From Pseudomonas fluorescens (lineage in GTDB: Bacteria > Pseudomonadota > Gammaproteobacteria > Pseudomonadales > Pseudomonadaceae), in contig NZ_CP008896.1 of assembly GCF_000730425.1 (NCBI RefSeq), positions 1,426,001 to 1,490,000 on the forward strand: a DNA stretch of 64,000 nt. The letters are read 5' to 3'. The notes under the pieces were generated by a model, which ran no database searches, was not told where the DNA came from, and was given only the letters and a program-made list of their open reading frames with translations. Of the stretch, positions 56,961 to 64,000 are shown in pieces. Every line of letters starts with the position of its first letter. The stretch's first letter is position 1. Both the position numbers and the translations under genes were made by a program.

Positions 56961-58454
56961 ATGAGCCAGGCCGTCCTCGCCCAAGAAACCAATCGTCGCC
57001 AATTGCAGCAGATCATTTCCGGGCTGTCCGATGGGGTGATTCTCGCCGAGATCGACCAGCGCATTCTCTGGGCCAACGAAGCCGCGCTGGCCATGCATGG
57101 CCTGGACGATATTGCCGGGCTGGGGGCCAACACGGCCGAATACGTCGAGCGTTTTGCCCTGCGCTATCGCAACAATCATCCGCTGGCCCTGGAGGCTTAC
57201 CCGCTGAGCCGGGTGGCCAGCGGCGAAGAATTCAGTGATGTGGTGGTCGAAGTCACGCCCACCGCCGACCCCGACCGCACCTGGGTCCATCGCCTGCGCA
57301 GCCTGGCGCTCACCGATAGCACCGGCAAGCCGGAGCTGTTGGTGCTGATCCTGAGCGACGCCACCGAATGGGCCAGCGCCGAACAGCGTTTTGAAAAGAC
57401 CTTCAACGCCAACCCGGCACCGGCGGTGATCTGCCGCTTGAGTGATCTGCGCTATATCAAAGTCAACCAGGGCTTCCTGGAGATGACTGGCTACAACCGC
57501 GACCAGGTGATCGGCCGTTCGGTGTACGAGCTGGATGTACTGGAACAGGCCGAGCGCAAGGAACTGGCGGTCCAGCGCCTGGGCGAAGGTTCGACCATCC
57601 CACAGATGCAAGCCGAGCTGAAACTGCCAGAAGGCGGTAGCAAACTCGTGATCGTCGCCGGCCAGCCGCTGGATATGAACGATGAGGAGTGCATGCTGTT
57701 TTCCTTCACCGACCTGGAACCCCGGCGCAAGGCCGAAACCGCCCTGCGCCAGAGCGAGGAACGGTTTGCCAAGTCCTTCCGCCTGACACCCGTGCCAACC
57801 CTGGTGTGCGATGCGGGCAACCAGCAGGTGGTGGACGTCAATGATGCATTCATGACCATCACCGGCTACACCAGCGAAGAGTTGATCGGCAAGTCCATCA
57901 ACGAGATCAACTTTATCGACAGCAGCGAGGCCTGCGCACAGTTGTTCGCCACCCTGGAAAAAGCCGGCAACCTTGACGGCCAGGACCTGAAGATCCGCAA
58001 AAAAGGCAATGAGGTGATTGACTGCGTAGTGTCGGCGGACACCGTGAGCATCCAGGACACGCCCTGTTACCTGATGGTGATGATGAACATCACCGAGCGC
58101 AAACGCTCGGAGCTGGAGTTGGTGTCGGCCATCGAGGAAGTGATGAAGGACGCGTCCTGGTTCAGCCAGACCCTGATCGAAAAACTGGCCAATGCCAAGA
58201 GTGTCAACAGCCCCAACCTGCCGAACATTGCTTTCACCGACTTGACCGCCCGTGAACGGGATGTGCTGGGGCTGATCTGTGAAGGCCTGGCCGACAAGGA
58301 AATCGCCTCACGCCTGAAACTGGCGCCCAACACCGTGCGCAATCACGTGGCTACGGTGTATTCCAAGCTCAACGTGCACAGCCGCAGCGCCGCGATCGTC
58401 TGGGCGCGGGAGCGCGGGCTGTTTGCCGGGGAGCGGCGAGTCAAAAAGCCATGA
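56961..58454 (+). CDS. Three-PAS LuxR-type transcriptional regulator
   Basis: This 497-aa cytoplasmic protein has three PAS domains: about 12-130, 140-265 and 270-395 (with RFAKSFRLTPVPTLVCDAGN in the third). The C-terminal LuxR HTH (about 425-490) contains FTDLTARERDVLGLICEGLADK. There is no kinase domain, so it is a one-component signal sensor and DNA-binding regulator rather than a two-component response regulator; the PAS ligand is unknown. The ATG at 56961 follows TGGAG. Matching palindromic sites lie in its own promoter region and upstream of the next gene, suggesting a local regulon. Confidence 0.85.
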   Translation: MSQAVLAQETNRRQLQQIISGLSDGVILAEIDQRILWANEAALAMHGLDDIAGLGANTAEYVERFALRYRNNHPLALEAYPLSRVASGEEFSDVVVEVTPTADPDRTWVHRLRSLALTDSTGKPELLVLILSDATEWASAEQRFEKTFNANPAPAVICRLSDLRYIKVNQGFLEMTGYNRDQVIGRSVYELDVLEQAERKELAVQRLGEGSTIPQMQAELKLPEGGSKLVIVAGQPLDMNDEECMLFSFTDLEPRRKAETALRQSEERFAKSFRLTPVPTLVCDAGNQQVVDVNDAFMTITGYTSEELIGKSINEINFIDSSEACAQLFATLEKAGNLDGQDLKIRKKGNEVIDCVVSADTVSIQDTPCYLMVMMNITERKRSELELVSAIEEVMKDASWFSQTLIEKLANAKSVNSPNLPNIAFTDLTARERDVLGLICEGLADKEIASRLKLAPNTVRNHVATVYSKLNVHSRSAAIVWARERGLFAGERRVKKP

Positions 58455-58466
58455 TTCAGGTGCAAA

Positions 58467-58487
58467 TGCACTAGGTCCATCAGTGCA
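58467..58487. promoter_or_regulatory. Palindromic TGCACTAG-type site, copy B
   Basis: A 21-bp site starts TGCACTAG and ends AGTGCA, followed by AATTCGCC; the same organisation as copy A. It lies upstream of the CsbD-like gene, 13 nt after the regulator stop. Confidence 0.6.
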
Positions 58488-58590
58488 AATTCGCCTTATT
58501 GCATGCCGACGAGTTGCTTAACCTTGAAGGGTCGGCACAGGGTTTGACGCCCTGTGCCATGGCGAGTCTTTTGCCCTTGAAGGAGGCAGC

Positions 58591-58842
58591 ATGAAAAGTG
58601 AACAAGTCAAAGGTCGCGTGGAAAAGGCCGTGGGCAAGGCTCAGGATTTTCTCGGCGAAATGACCGATGACGAACAACTCCAGGCCCAGGGCGTAGCGCG
58701 CCAGGCGGCCGGCCAACTGCATCAGACCTATGGCGAGGTGCTGGACAATGTCGGTGGCTTTGCCCAACGCAAGCCCCTGGCCACCGTGGCAATCGTCGCT
58801 GGCGTAGGCCTGGTCCTGGGTCTGTTGCTGCGCCGCCGTTAA
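58591..58842 (+). CDS. CsbD-like stress protein with C-terminal membrane helix
   Basis: This 83-aa protein has a CsbD/YjbJ-like repeat (KGRVEKAVGKAQDFLGEMTD and GVARQAAGQLHQTYGEV) and a C-terminal hydrophobic segment (about 62-80, LATVAIVAGVGLVLGLL) ending RRR, similar to DUF883/ElaB-like ribosome- or membrane-associated proteins. The ATG at 58591 follows AAGGAGG. The copy B palindrome is located about 104-124 nt upstream, so it is a candidate target of the PAS-LuxR regulator. Function is unknown; stress-linked expression is typical. Confidence 0.8.
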   Translation: MKSEQVKGRVEKAVGKAQDFLGEMTDDEQLQAQGVARQAAGQLHQTYGEVLDNVGGFAQRKPLATVAIVAGVGLVLGLLLRRR

Positions 58843-58853
58843 GGGAGGCAGGG

Positions 58854-59102
58854 ATGTTTACCTTGGCCCAACTGCGCAATTGCATCGAAGAAGCCTTGTT
58901 GCCACTGACCTGCGAATTCACCTTGTGCCGTGACTCGTCACTGACCTTGAAGGTGTTTGATGCCCAGAGCGGCCGCGTGGACCTGGTGGTCACCGGCATC
59001 AGCGTCAACAAGCTCAAGACCCCGCAGGACGTCGCGACGATGGTCGAGGAACTGCGCTACGAATTGCACAGCAACACCGTAGGCGGTGCGCTCTCCATCT
59101 GA
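58854..59102 (+). CDS. DUF1652 protein
   Basis: This 82-aa protein of the Pseudomonas-typical DUF1652 family begins MFTLAQLRNCIEEALLPLTC and contains SLTLKVFDAQSGRVDLVV. It is 11 nt downstream of the CsbD-like gene and probably in the same operon. The function of the family is not known. Length and composition are normal. Confidence 0.85.
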   Translation: MFTLAQLRNCIEEALLPLTCEFTLCRDSSLTLKVFDAQSGRVDLVVTGISVNKLKTPQDVATMVEELRYELHSNTVGGALSI

Positions 59103-59127
59103 CCCTACCCCTGTATTGGTGCTTATC

Positions 59128-59163
59128 CCCTGTGGGAACGGGCTTGCCCGCTCCCACAGGGGC
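59128..59163. terminator. GC-rich bidirectional hairpin between convergent genes
   Basis: A 36-nt near-palindrome starting CCCCTGTGGGA and ending TCCCACAGGGG, with CGGGC/GCCCG inside, lies between the convergent DUF1652 and MFS genes. It is a REP-derived hairpin and presumably ends transcripts from both sides. Confidence 0.75.
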
Positions 59164-59171
59164 GCAGACGC

Positions 59172-60377
59172 CTACAAAGGTTGTGGGATGTCAGGGCGCG
59201 GCTTCAACGATGCGCCGATAAAGTAGAACAGCCCCCCGGCCACGATAAACCCGGCCAGCATGTAGAACATGTAGTGCGCCGGCAGGCTGGCCAGCACCAG
59301 CCCGCACAACACCGGCCCCAGCGCGGCCCCGAGGTTGGAGAGGTTTTGCGCACCGTAGTACATGCCGCGCAGGTGGTCCGGGGCGATGCGGTCGATAAAC
59401 ATGTACTCGGCGGGAAACACAATGATCTCCCCCACGGTAAAGATCGCCATCGACACCACCCACCACCACACGCTGGTGGACAACGCAAAACCCATCACCC
59501 CCAGCATGAACATGCCCAACCCGAGGAGCAGCCAGCGGCTCAGGTGACGGTGGCTGATCTGCCGGCCGATCGCGTATTGCAGCGCGATCACTAACAAGGC
59601 GTTGGTGGTCAGGATGGCGCTGATAACCGTGTAGGTGTATTCGGCGTCGGAGGTGGTCACCAGGTACTGCGACAGGTAGGCGGTGAACTGCCCGAACACC
59701 ACGGCGCTGAGCAAGCCGCCGAGGGTGAAGCACACCAGGCGATGGTCACGCAGTAACACCCGGCCTACTGCAAGAAAGGGCACCGGTTTTTGCGCAGTGT
59801 CGACCGTGGCCAGGCTGCGGTCGCCCCAGCGCCAGTAGAGCAGGAAAAAGCCGACTCCCAACAGCACCGACAGGACAAATGGCAGGCTCATATCGACCTT
59901 GGCCACCATCGCCCCCAAAAACGGCCCCACCGCGTAGCCGATGTTGGTCAGGGTGTACTTGATGGAAAACACTTCGCTGCGCGCGTCGATGGGCAACAGG
60001 CTGGCAAAACCGGCCTTGACCGCCACGTCGATCACCGCATAGGCCAGGTTGATCAGGATCAGGCAGCTGTAGAAAAGCCACAGTTCGCGGGCCAGCAGAG
60101 TGCCGACAAACCCCAGGACAAACAGCAGGCTCAGGCCCAGCAGCAGCCGGTAGCTGTTGACCCGGTCCACCAGGAAACCGCCATACACACTCAGCAGGGA
60201 ACCGACGATCAGCGAACTGCCGATCACCAACCCCACCTCACTGATGCCCAGGGCAAAGTGGCTGGACAGGTAAATCACCATATACGGAAAGGTGATTGCC
60301 TTGGCCAAGGTCAGTACCAGCGTGGCCGACAGCAACAGGTTCACGCTACGGGGGTAGTTTCTTATTGTGTTCAGCAT
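59172..60377 (-). CDS. MFS transporter, 12 helices
   Basis: This 401-aa inner-membrane protein has about 12 hydrophobic segments, with the start MLNTIRNYPRSVNLLLSATL, a long early loop DVAVKAGFASLLPIDARSEV with ISKYTLTN-like residues, and FPAEYMFIDRIAPDHLRG in the middle. It resembles bacterial MFS multidrug or metabolite exporters (MdtH-type). The substrate is unknown. It is monocistronic, convergent with the DUF1652 gene, and divergent from the WG-repeat gene. Confidence 0.85.
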   Translation of the reverse strand: MLNTIRNYPRSVNLLLSATLVLTLAKAITFPYMVIYLSSHFALGISEVGLVIGSSLIVGSLLSVYGGFLVDRVNSYRLLLGLSLLFVLGFVGTLLARELWLFYSCLILINLAYAVIDVAVKAGFASLLPIDARSEVFSIKYTLTNIGYAVGPFLGAMVAKVDMSLPFVLSVLLGVGFFLLYWRWGDRSLATVDTAQKPVPFLAVGRVLLRDHRLVCFTLGGLLSAVVFGQFTAYLSQYLVTTSDAEYTYTVISAILTTNALLVIALQYAIGRQISHRHLSRWLLLGLGMFMLGVMGFALSTSVWWWVVSMAIFTVGEIIVFPAEYMFIDRIAPDHLRGMYYGAQNLSNLGAALGPVLCGLVLASLPAHYMFYMLAGFIVAGGLFYFIGASLKPRPDIPQPL

Positions 60378-60621
60378 CCTGCTCTCGTTTCCTGGAAGGA
60401 GTTGTTACACACGCCCGCTTGGCGCAATGCGCAGCTACCTTAACTCAGGATGAGCAAGAAAAAAGGCTGTTTTATGCATTCATGCATGCATTTTTCAAAT
60501 GCACGGATCAAAGGGGAAGAACAGCACCGGACCGCGTCTCCGAACCCTATTCACCGGCAATGCAGCCAGGGGTATCGGCGCCTGCTAACCTTGCGCCAGC
60601 CTTCCATCGAGTCCAAGCACA

Positions 60622-62784
60622 ATGAAAACAGCCCTGACCCGAACCAAACTGCTGGCCAGCGCCTTGATCGTGATCGCCGTGATTGGCGGCGCCACCTACC
60701 ACTTGCTGGAGCGCCGTGACACCAACGGCCTGCTCGACGGCCCCGAATTCAGTGAAGCGCAACTCAATGAAGGCGGCGCGGATGACATCAAGGACCTGCC
60801 TCTGCCGGAAGCGAAAAAACGCCTCAACTACCTGATCCTCGATATGCGCGACAGCATCAACCGCCTCGCCATGCTCGAAAGCATGCGCCTGGAAATCGGC
60901 CCGGCCGCCACACCCGAAGAGCCCCAGGCACAGAAAGAACTGAACTATGAAAAACCGTTCGTGCCCTTCACCGATCAGGACCTGAAGGCTGCGCTCACCG
61001 CCCTCGCGCAAACGCCGATGCAGTTTCAACAGGTGTTCTTCGACAATGGATCCGGGCTCAACCTGGATGTCGAAACGATCCGCGACACCCTCAAGCGCGG
61101 CGCGCTGCCTGACCAGCCCATGAAAGGCAGCTACCAGATCCAGACCGTGCATTTTCGCGATGGCACACAACAGCCGTTTGCCGAAGTAGCGCTTGAGCAG
61201 GCCGGCAGCGAGGAAGAATCAGACAACACCCGCACCGAACTTACGGTCAACAAGCCGATTGAACGTATCAGTGTTGCGCTGAACTATCAGGCCTATCCCG
61301 GTTTCAGGAAAATCCAGCTGGATCAGGCCAACCCGAAAGCCACCGGTGACAACGGCGAGGTCTACCAGTTGACAGCCCTCGGCGACTCACGGGCTTCCCT
61401 GCAACTGGCCACGCCCAAGCGCAAAGCCTATGTGATCCAGGGCCTGACCGCCGATGGCAAGACCTTGTACAGCGGCGGCAGCAGCTCGAACACCGCGCCC
61501 ACTGCCGAGCAAACCGCCAACCTGCGGGCGTATTACAACGAACTGCTGCGCATGGAAGACGCCTTCACCGACTTCAAAACTGCCGCCGCCGTGCAGGAGC
61601 ACCTGGAAAACTTCGCCAACAACCTGCCCAGTACAGAGAGCGACCTGAGCAATGTCCAGGCGACCTACCAGTTCGAAGATACGCCTGCCAGCATCGTCAT
61701 CTACTTGTTGGAGCCGGCACAGCCCCAGACCATTGCCCTGCAAATGACCAACAACCTTGCCCCCCGCGAGCGCTACATTGCCTTCGACAGTGCCAGCGAA
61801 AAAAAGGGCTTTATCGATAGCAAAGGGCAATGGGTGGTCAAGCCCCGATTCGAGCGTATCGAATACACCGAGATGCCCGATGTCTACCAGATGATGGTCG
61901 GCGAAAAGTCGTCGGGCGAAGGCTGGAGCCAGTTGCTGTTCAAGTACTTTGCCTTTGTACCGGGTACGCAAACGCTCAAAGAACTGCCCTTCGATAGCAT
62001 CGACAAGCCAATCAACGACCGGTTGATGGTGGTGCAGCGCGAGACCAACGGACCCTACGGCGTCTACGACGTCAAGAAGTTGCAGACCGTGGTGCCGATG
62101 AAATACGTCAACCCCAATGTCATTGGCGAGGTGTTCATCGCCCGCCCCGGCCAGAAAACCTATGGTTCGAACTCGCTCTACGGCGCCTGGAGCCTGAGTG
62201 GCAAAGAGCTGTTGGCGCCTGTCTATTCTGCGGTCGACGGGCAAGGCGCGTTTATCTATGCCACCTCCGCCGACAAGCATCAAACCGACGTCTATGACCT
62301 GCACATGAAGAAACTCAACCCGTCCGGCGCCACCGTCATCGGTCAGTTCGTGCAGGCCCAGCCTCTGCTGATCCAGGACCGCAACAGCCGCCGGTACAGT
62401 TTTATCAATGAACAGGGCAAGGCGTTGGCGTTCAGCCTGCCATTCGATGACGTCAACCCGTTCTCCAATGGCATGGCGGTGGTGCAAAAAGGCAACCGCT
62501 ATGGCGCCATCGATGTGTACGGCAAGCTGCGCATACCGGTGACCTACAGCAAGCTCAACCCCTTCCAGAAAAACCTGGCCTCGGCGCAAATGGACGGGTT
62601 TGAAGGCCTGGTATTGATCGACAAAAACAACAGTGTGGTGAAAAAGCTGGGCTCATACACCAGCTACAGCTACCCGTACAACAGCAACGAGGCGACCTAC
62701 AGCATTTGGGATACCCAGGTACCGAACCGGATCAATGTGTTCGACGCCGATGGCAACCAGACGGACAGCTTCGAGCGCGAGTGA
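60622..62784 (+). CDS. WG-repeat protein with N-terminal membrane anchor
   Basis: This 720-aa protein has one membrane helix near residue 10-27 (LLASALIVIAVIGGATYHLL) with the rest presumably outside the cytoplasm. A helical or disordered region with many charged residues runs to about residue 380, and the C-terminal part holds degenerate WG-type beta repeats such as KGFIDSKGQWVVKPRFER (about 393), NGPYGVYDVKKLQTVVPMKY (about 475) and NRYGAIDVYGKLRIPVTYSK (about 629). WG repeats are structural, thought to bind proteins or glycans; no enzymatic motif is seen. Function is unknown. It is divergent from the MFS gene and alone in its transcript. Confidence 0.75.
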   Translation: MKTALTRTKLLASALIVIAVIGGATYHLLERRDTNGLLDGPEFSEAQLNEGGADDIKDLPLPEAKKRLNYLILDMRDSINRLAMLESMRLEIGPAATPEEPQAQKELNYEKPFVPFTDQDLKAALTALAQTPMQFQQVFFDNGSGLNLDVETIRDTLKRGALPDQPMKGSYQIQTVHFRDGTQQPFAEVALEQAGSEEESDNTRTELTVNKPIERISVALNYQAYPGFRKIQLDQANPKATGDNGEVYQLTALGDSRASLQLATPKRKAYVIQGLTADGKTLYSGGSSSNTAPTAEQTANLRAYYNELLRMEDAFTDFKTAAAVQEHLENFANNLPSTESDLSNVQATYQFEDTPASIVIYLLEPAQPQTIALQMTNNLAPRERYIAFDSASEKKGFIDSKGQWVVKPRFERIEYTEMPDVYQMMVGEKSSGEGWSQLLFKYFAFVPGTQTLKELPFDSIDKPINDRLMVVQRETNGPYGVYDVKKLQTVVPMKYVNPNVIGEVFIARPGQKTYGSNSLYGAWSLSGKELLAPVYSAVDGQGAFIYATSADKHQTDVYDLHMKKLNPSGATVIGQFVQAQPLLIQDRNSRRYSFINEQGKALAFSLPFDDVNPFSNGMAVVQKGNRYGAIDVYGKLRIPVTYSKLNPFQKNLASAQMDGFEGLVLIDKNNSVVKKLGSYTSYSYPYNSNEATYSIWDTQVPNRINVFDADGNQTDSFERE

Positions 62785-62798
62785 CGCCATACAGCCCT

Positions 62799-62828
62799 TT
62801 GCAGGAGCTGGCTTGCCAGCTCCTGCAA
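62799..62828. repeat. REP-derived perfect hairpin
   Basis: Two 14-nt perfectly complementary arms (TTGCAGGAGCTGGC and its inverse) flank a TT. It lies between the WG-repeat gene and the XRE-cupin gene and can end transcription of the former. Confidence 0.85.
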
Positions 62829-62847
62829 GAGCGCGGCTATTGCCTGT

Positions 62848-62896
62848 ATGAAATTTATCCTGTAATTTTTCATGAAATTTCTAGATAAAAATTTCA
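62848..62896. promoter_or_regulatory. Candidate operator repeats upstream of the XRE-cupin gene
   Basis: Three TGAAATTT half sites occur: at 62849-62856 and 62873-62880 on the plus strand and 62889-62896 on the minus strand. The palindrome TTTCATGAAA overlaps the second (62868-62877). The AT-rich array ends 14 nt before the XRE-cupin ATG at 62910, typical of an autoregulated operator. Confidence 0.6.
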
Positions 62897-62909
62897 CGAA
62901 ACCATCCCC

Positions 62910-63467
62910 ATGGACAAACAAGAAGAACTGGACGCCCTGGCGATCCTGATTCACGACCTGCGCAAGTACAAGAAGCTCACCCTGGCCCAACTGGCGCAAA
63001 AGATCGAGCGTTCGGTGGGGTTCCTGTCCCAGGTCGAGCGTGGGTTATCGCGCCCCACCGTGGCGGACCTGACGGCCATCAGCCATGCGCTGGACGTGCC
63101 CACCACCTACTTCTACAGCCTGTCCAAACCCAAGGCCGTGGATTGGGTGACCCGCCCCAACGAGCGGCGCACGGTGTATTACGCCAATGGCATCACGGAC
63201 ATCCTCGTCTCGCCCAGCATGCAGGGGGCGTTTTCAATCCTCGACAGCTTGCTCGAACCCGGCGCCAACAGTGGCGAGCAGACCATGAGCGACCGCGCCG
63301 AACAGGCAGGTTATGTACTCGAAGGCCACCTGACGCTATGGGTCGAGGGCGAGGCCGATGCGGTCACCCTCGGCCCCGGCGACAGCTTCCACCTCGCCAG
63401 CTTCGCCCACTGCCGCTACGGCAACCTGACCGACCTGCCGGCCCGCGTGCTGTGGGTCTATAACTGA
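62910..63467 (+). CDS. XRE-family regulator with C-terminal cupin domain (PuuR-like)
   Basis: This 185-aa cytoplasmic regulator has an N-terminal XRE HTH (about 15-66, KLTLAQLAQKIERSVGFLSQ) and a cupin domain (about 110-183, with EQAGYVLEGHLTLWVEGEAD and GPGDSFHLASFAH). PuuR-type proteins repress genes for putrescine use. The next gene encodes a glutamine synthetase-like protein of the PuuA type, which fits. Repeats in the leader suggest autoregulation. Ligand is probably a polyamine, inferred from the neighbour. Confidence 0.87.
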   Translation: MDKQEELDALAILIHDLRKYKKLTLAQLAQKIERSVGFLSQVERGLSRPTVADLTAISHALDVPTTYFYSLSKPKAVDWVTRPNERRTVYYANGITDILVSPSMQGAFSILDSLLEPGANSGEQTMSDRAEQAGYVLEGHLTLWVEGEADAVTLGPGDSFHLASFAHCRYGNLTDLPARVLWVYN

Positions 63468-63489
63468 GGCACACCAAGGAGCGTCACCC

Positions 63490-64000
63490 GTGAAAAGCCA
63501 TTCCTCCACGTTACTGGCCGAAGTGCGGACCTTTCGCCAGAACCACCCGGATGTACGTTACGTCGACCTGATTTCCCTGGACATTCCCGGGCGTTTCTAC
63601 GGCAAGCGCTACCCGGTTGAAATGTTGGAAAAAGTCGCCGCCGGCAGCCCCCTGAAGCTGCCACAGAACGCCGTGCTGCTGGGCGCCCAGGGTGGTTTGT
63701 TCAAGATCGGCGACTATTGCTTCCACGACGGCGACCCCGACGCCAGCCGCCGCCTGGTGCCGGGCACACTCAAGCCAGTGAGCTGGGAGGCGCAGCCTCT
63801 GGGGCAGATGCTGATCACCTCCGACGGCACCGAAGCCCCCATCGAATTCGAGCCCCGCGAAGTGCTGGCCAAGGTCCTGGAGCGCCTGCACGGCAAGGGC
63901 ATTCACCCGGTGGTGGCGTTCGAGCTGGAGTTCTACCTGTTCGACCGAAAACTCGCCGACGGCCTGCCGCAATTTGCCCGTGACCCGTTGAGTGACGACC
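63490..64000 (+). CDS. puuA: Glutamine synthetase family protein, gamma-glutamylpolyamine synthetase-like (cut by window end)
   Basis: The frame starts at the GTG at 63490 after AAGGAG, and 170 codons are visible. The product opens MKSHSSTLLAEVRTFRQNHP, has the beta-grasp region with DLISLDIPGRFYGKRYPVEM and GAQGGLFKIGDY, and enters the catalytic domain (VVAFELEFYLFD, the EFE-like metal-binding strand). PuuA links putrescine to glutamate, the first step of putrescine use. It follows the PuuR-like regulator by 22 nt. Substrate is inferred; some relatives act on other amines. Confidence 0.82.
   Translation, partial: MKSHSSTLLAEVRTFRQNHPDVRYVDLISLDIPGRFYGKRYPVEMLEKVAAGSPLKLPQNAVLLGAQGGLFKIGDYCFHDGDPDASRRLVPGTLKPVSWEAQPLGQMLITSDGTEAPIEFEPREVLAKVLERLHGKGIHPVVAFELEFYLFDRKLADGLPQFARDPLSDD

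Overview
The window is a Pseudomonas chromosome segment, most likely from the P. fluorescens group. This is inferred from gene order (lon-clpX-clpP-tig next to a tRNA cluster and folD; bkdR-bkdA1-A2-bkdB-lpdV), Pseudomonas-type REP sequences in many intergenic gaps, a DUF1652 gene and high GC with strong GC3 bias. It is core and niche-adaptation chromosome rather than a large island. The only clear mobile element is a group II intron.

Layout. 1-4.8 kb (minus strand): partial lon, clpX, clpP and tig, a protein quality-control block. 4.87-7.73 kb: a group II intron with its HNH-type maturase, lying in the leader of tig. 8.0-8.6 kb: tRNA-His, tRNA-Leu, tRNA-His and tRNA-Arg (minus), with folD on the other strand. 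9.9-16.9 kb: an HD-GYP protein, a chemotaxis receptor, wrbA, a zinc-ribbon protein, pbpG, a C39-like lipoprotein lacking its catalytic residues, and a small membrane protein. 17-25.4 kb: a complete reductive pyrimidine catabolism cluster (ureidopropionase-like hydrolase, NCS1 permease, dihydropyrimidinase, PreT/PreA dihydropyrimidine dehydrogenase, TetR/RutR-like regulator). 25.5-31.3 kb: copC-copD, an EmrB/EmrA-like efflux pair and a DASS transporter. 31.4-34.5 kb: a Tle4-type lipase effector with a Tli4-like immunity lipoprotein and an overlapping 51-codon leader ORF. 34.8-38.2 kb: a sulfide-detoxification module (TauE-type exporter, SQR-like flavoprotein, BigR/SqrR-like ArsR regulator, divergent persulfide dioxygenase-like protein). 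38.2-45.1 kb: bkdR, the branched-chain keto acid dehydrogenase operon and a branched-chain aminotransferase. 45.2-52.3 kb: a double-GNAT protein and a citrulline/ornithine module (CtlX hydrolase, ornithine cyclodeaminase, polar amino acid ABC transporter, Lrp regulator). 52.4-54.5 kb: a LexA-box-controlled radical SAM and TIGR03915-type pair. 54.7-64 kb: FKBP, an SLT-like lipoprotein, a PAS-LuxR regulator between genes that share a palindromic site, CsbD-like and DUF1652 proteins, an MFS transporter, a WG-repeat protein, an XRE-cupin regulator, and the start of a glutamine synthetase-like (PuuA-type) gene cut by the window end.

The most promising leads are the SOS-boxed radical SAM/TIGR03915 operon, the shared palindrome around the PAS-LuxR regulator, the small overlapping ORF before the Tle4-type effector, and the intron in the tig leader with its unusually long 5' non-coding part and an exact EBS1-IBS1 match. 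All product names come from reading translated sequence; no database search was run.
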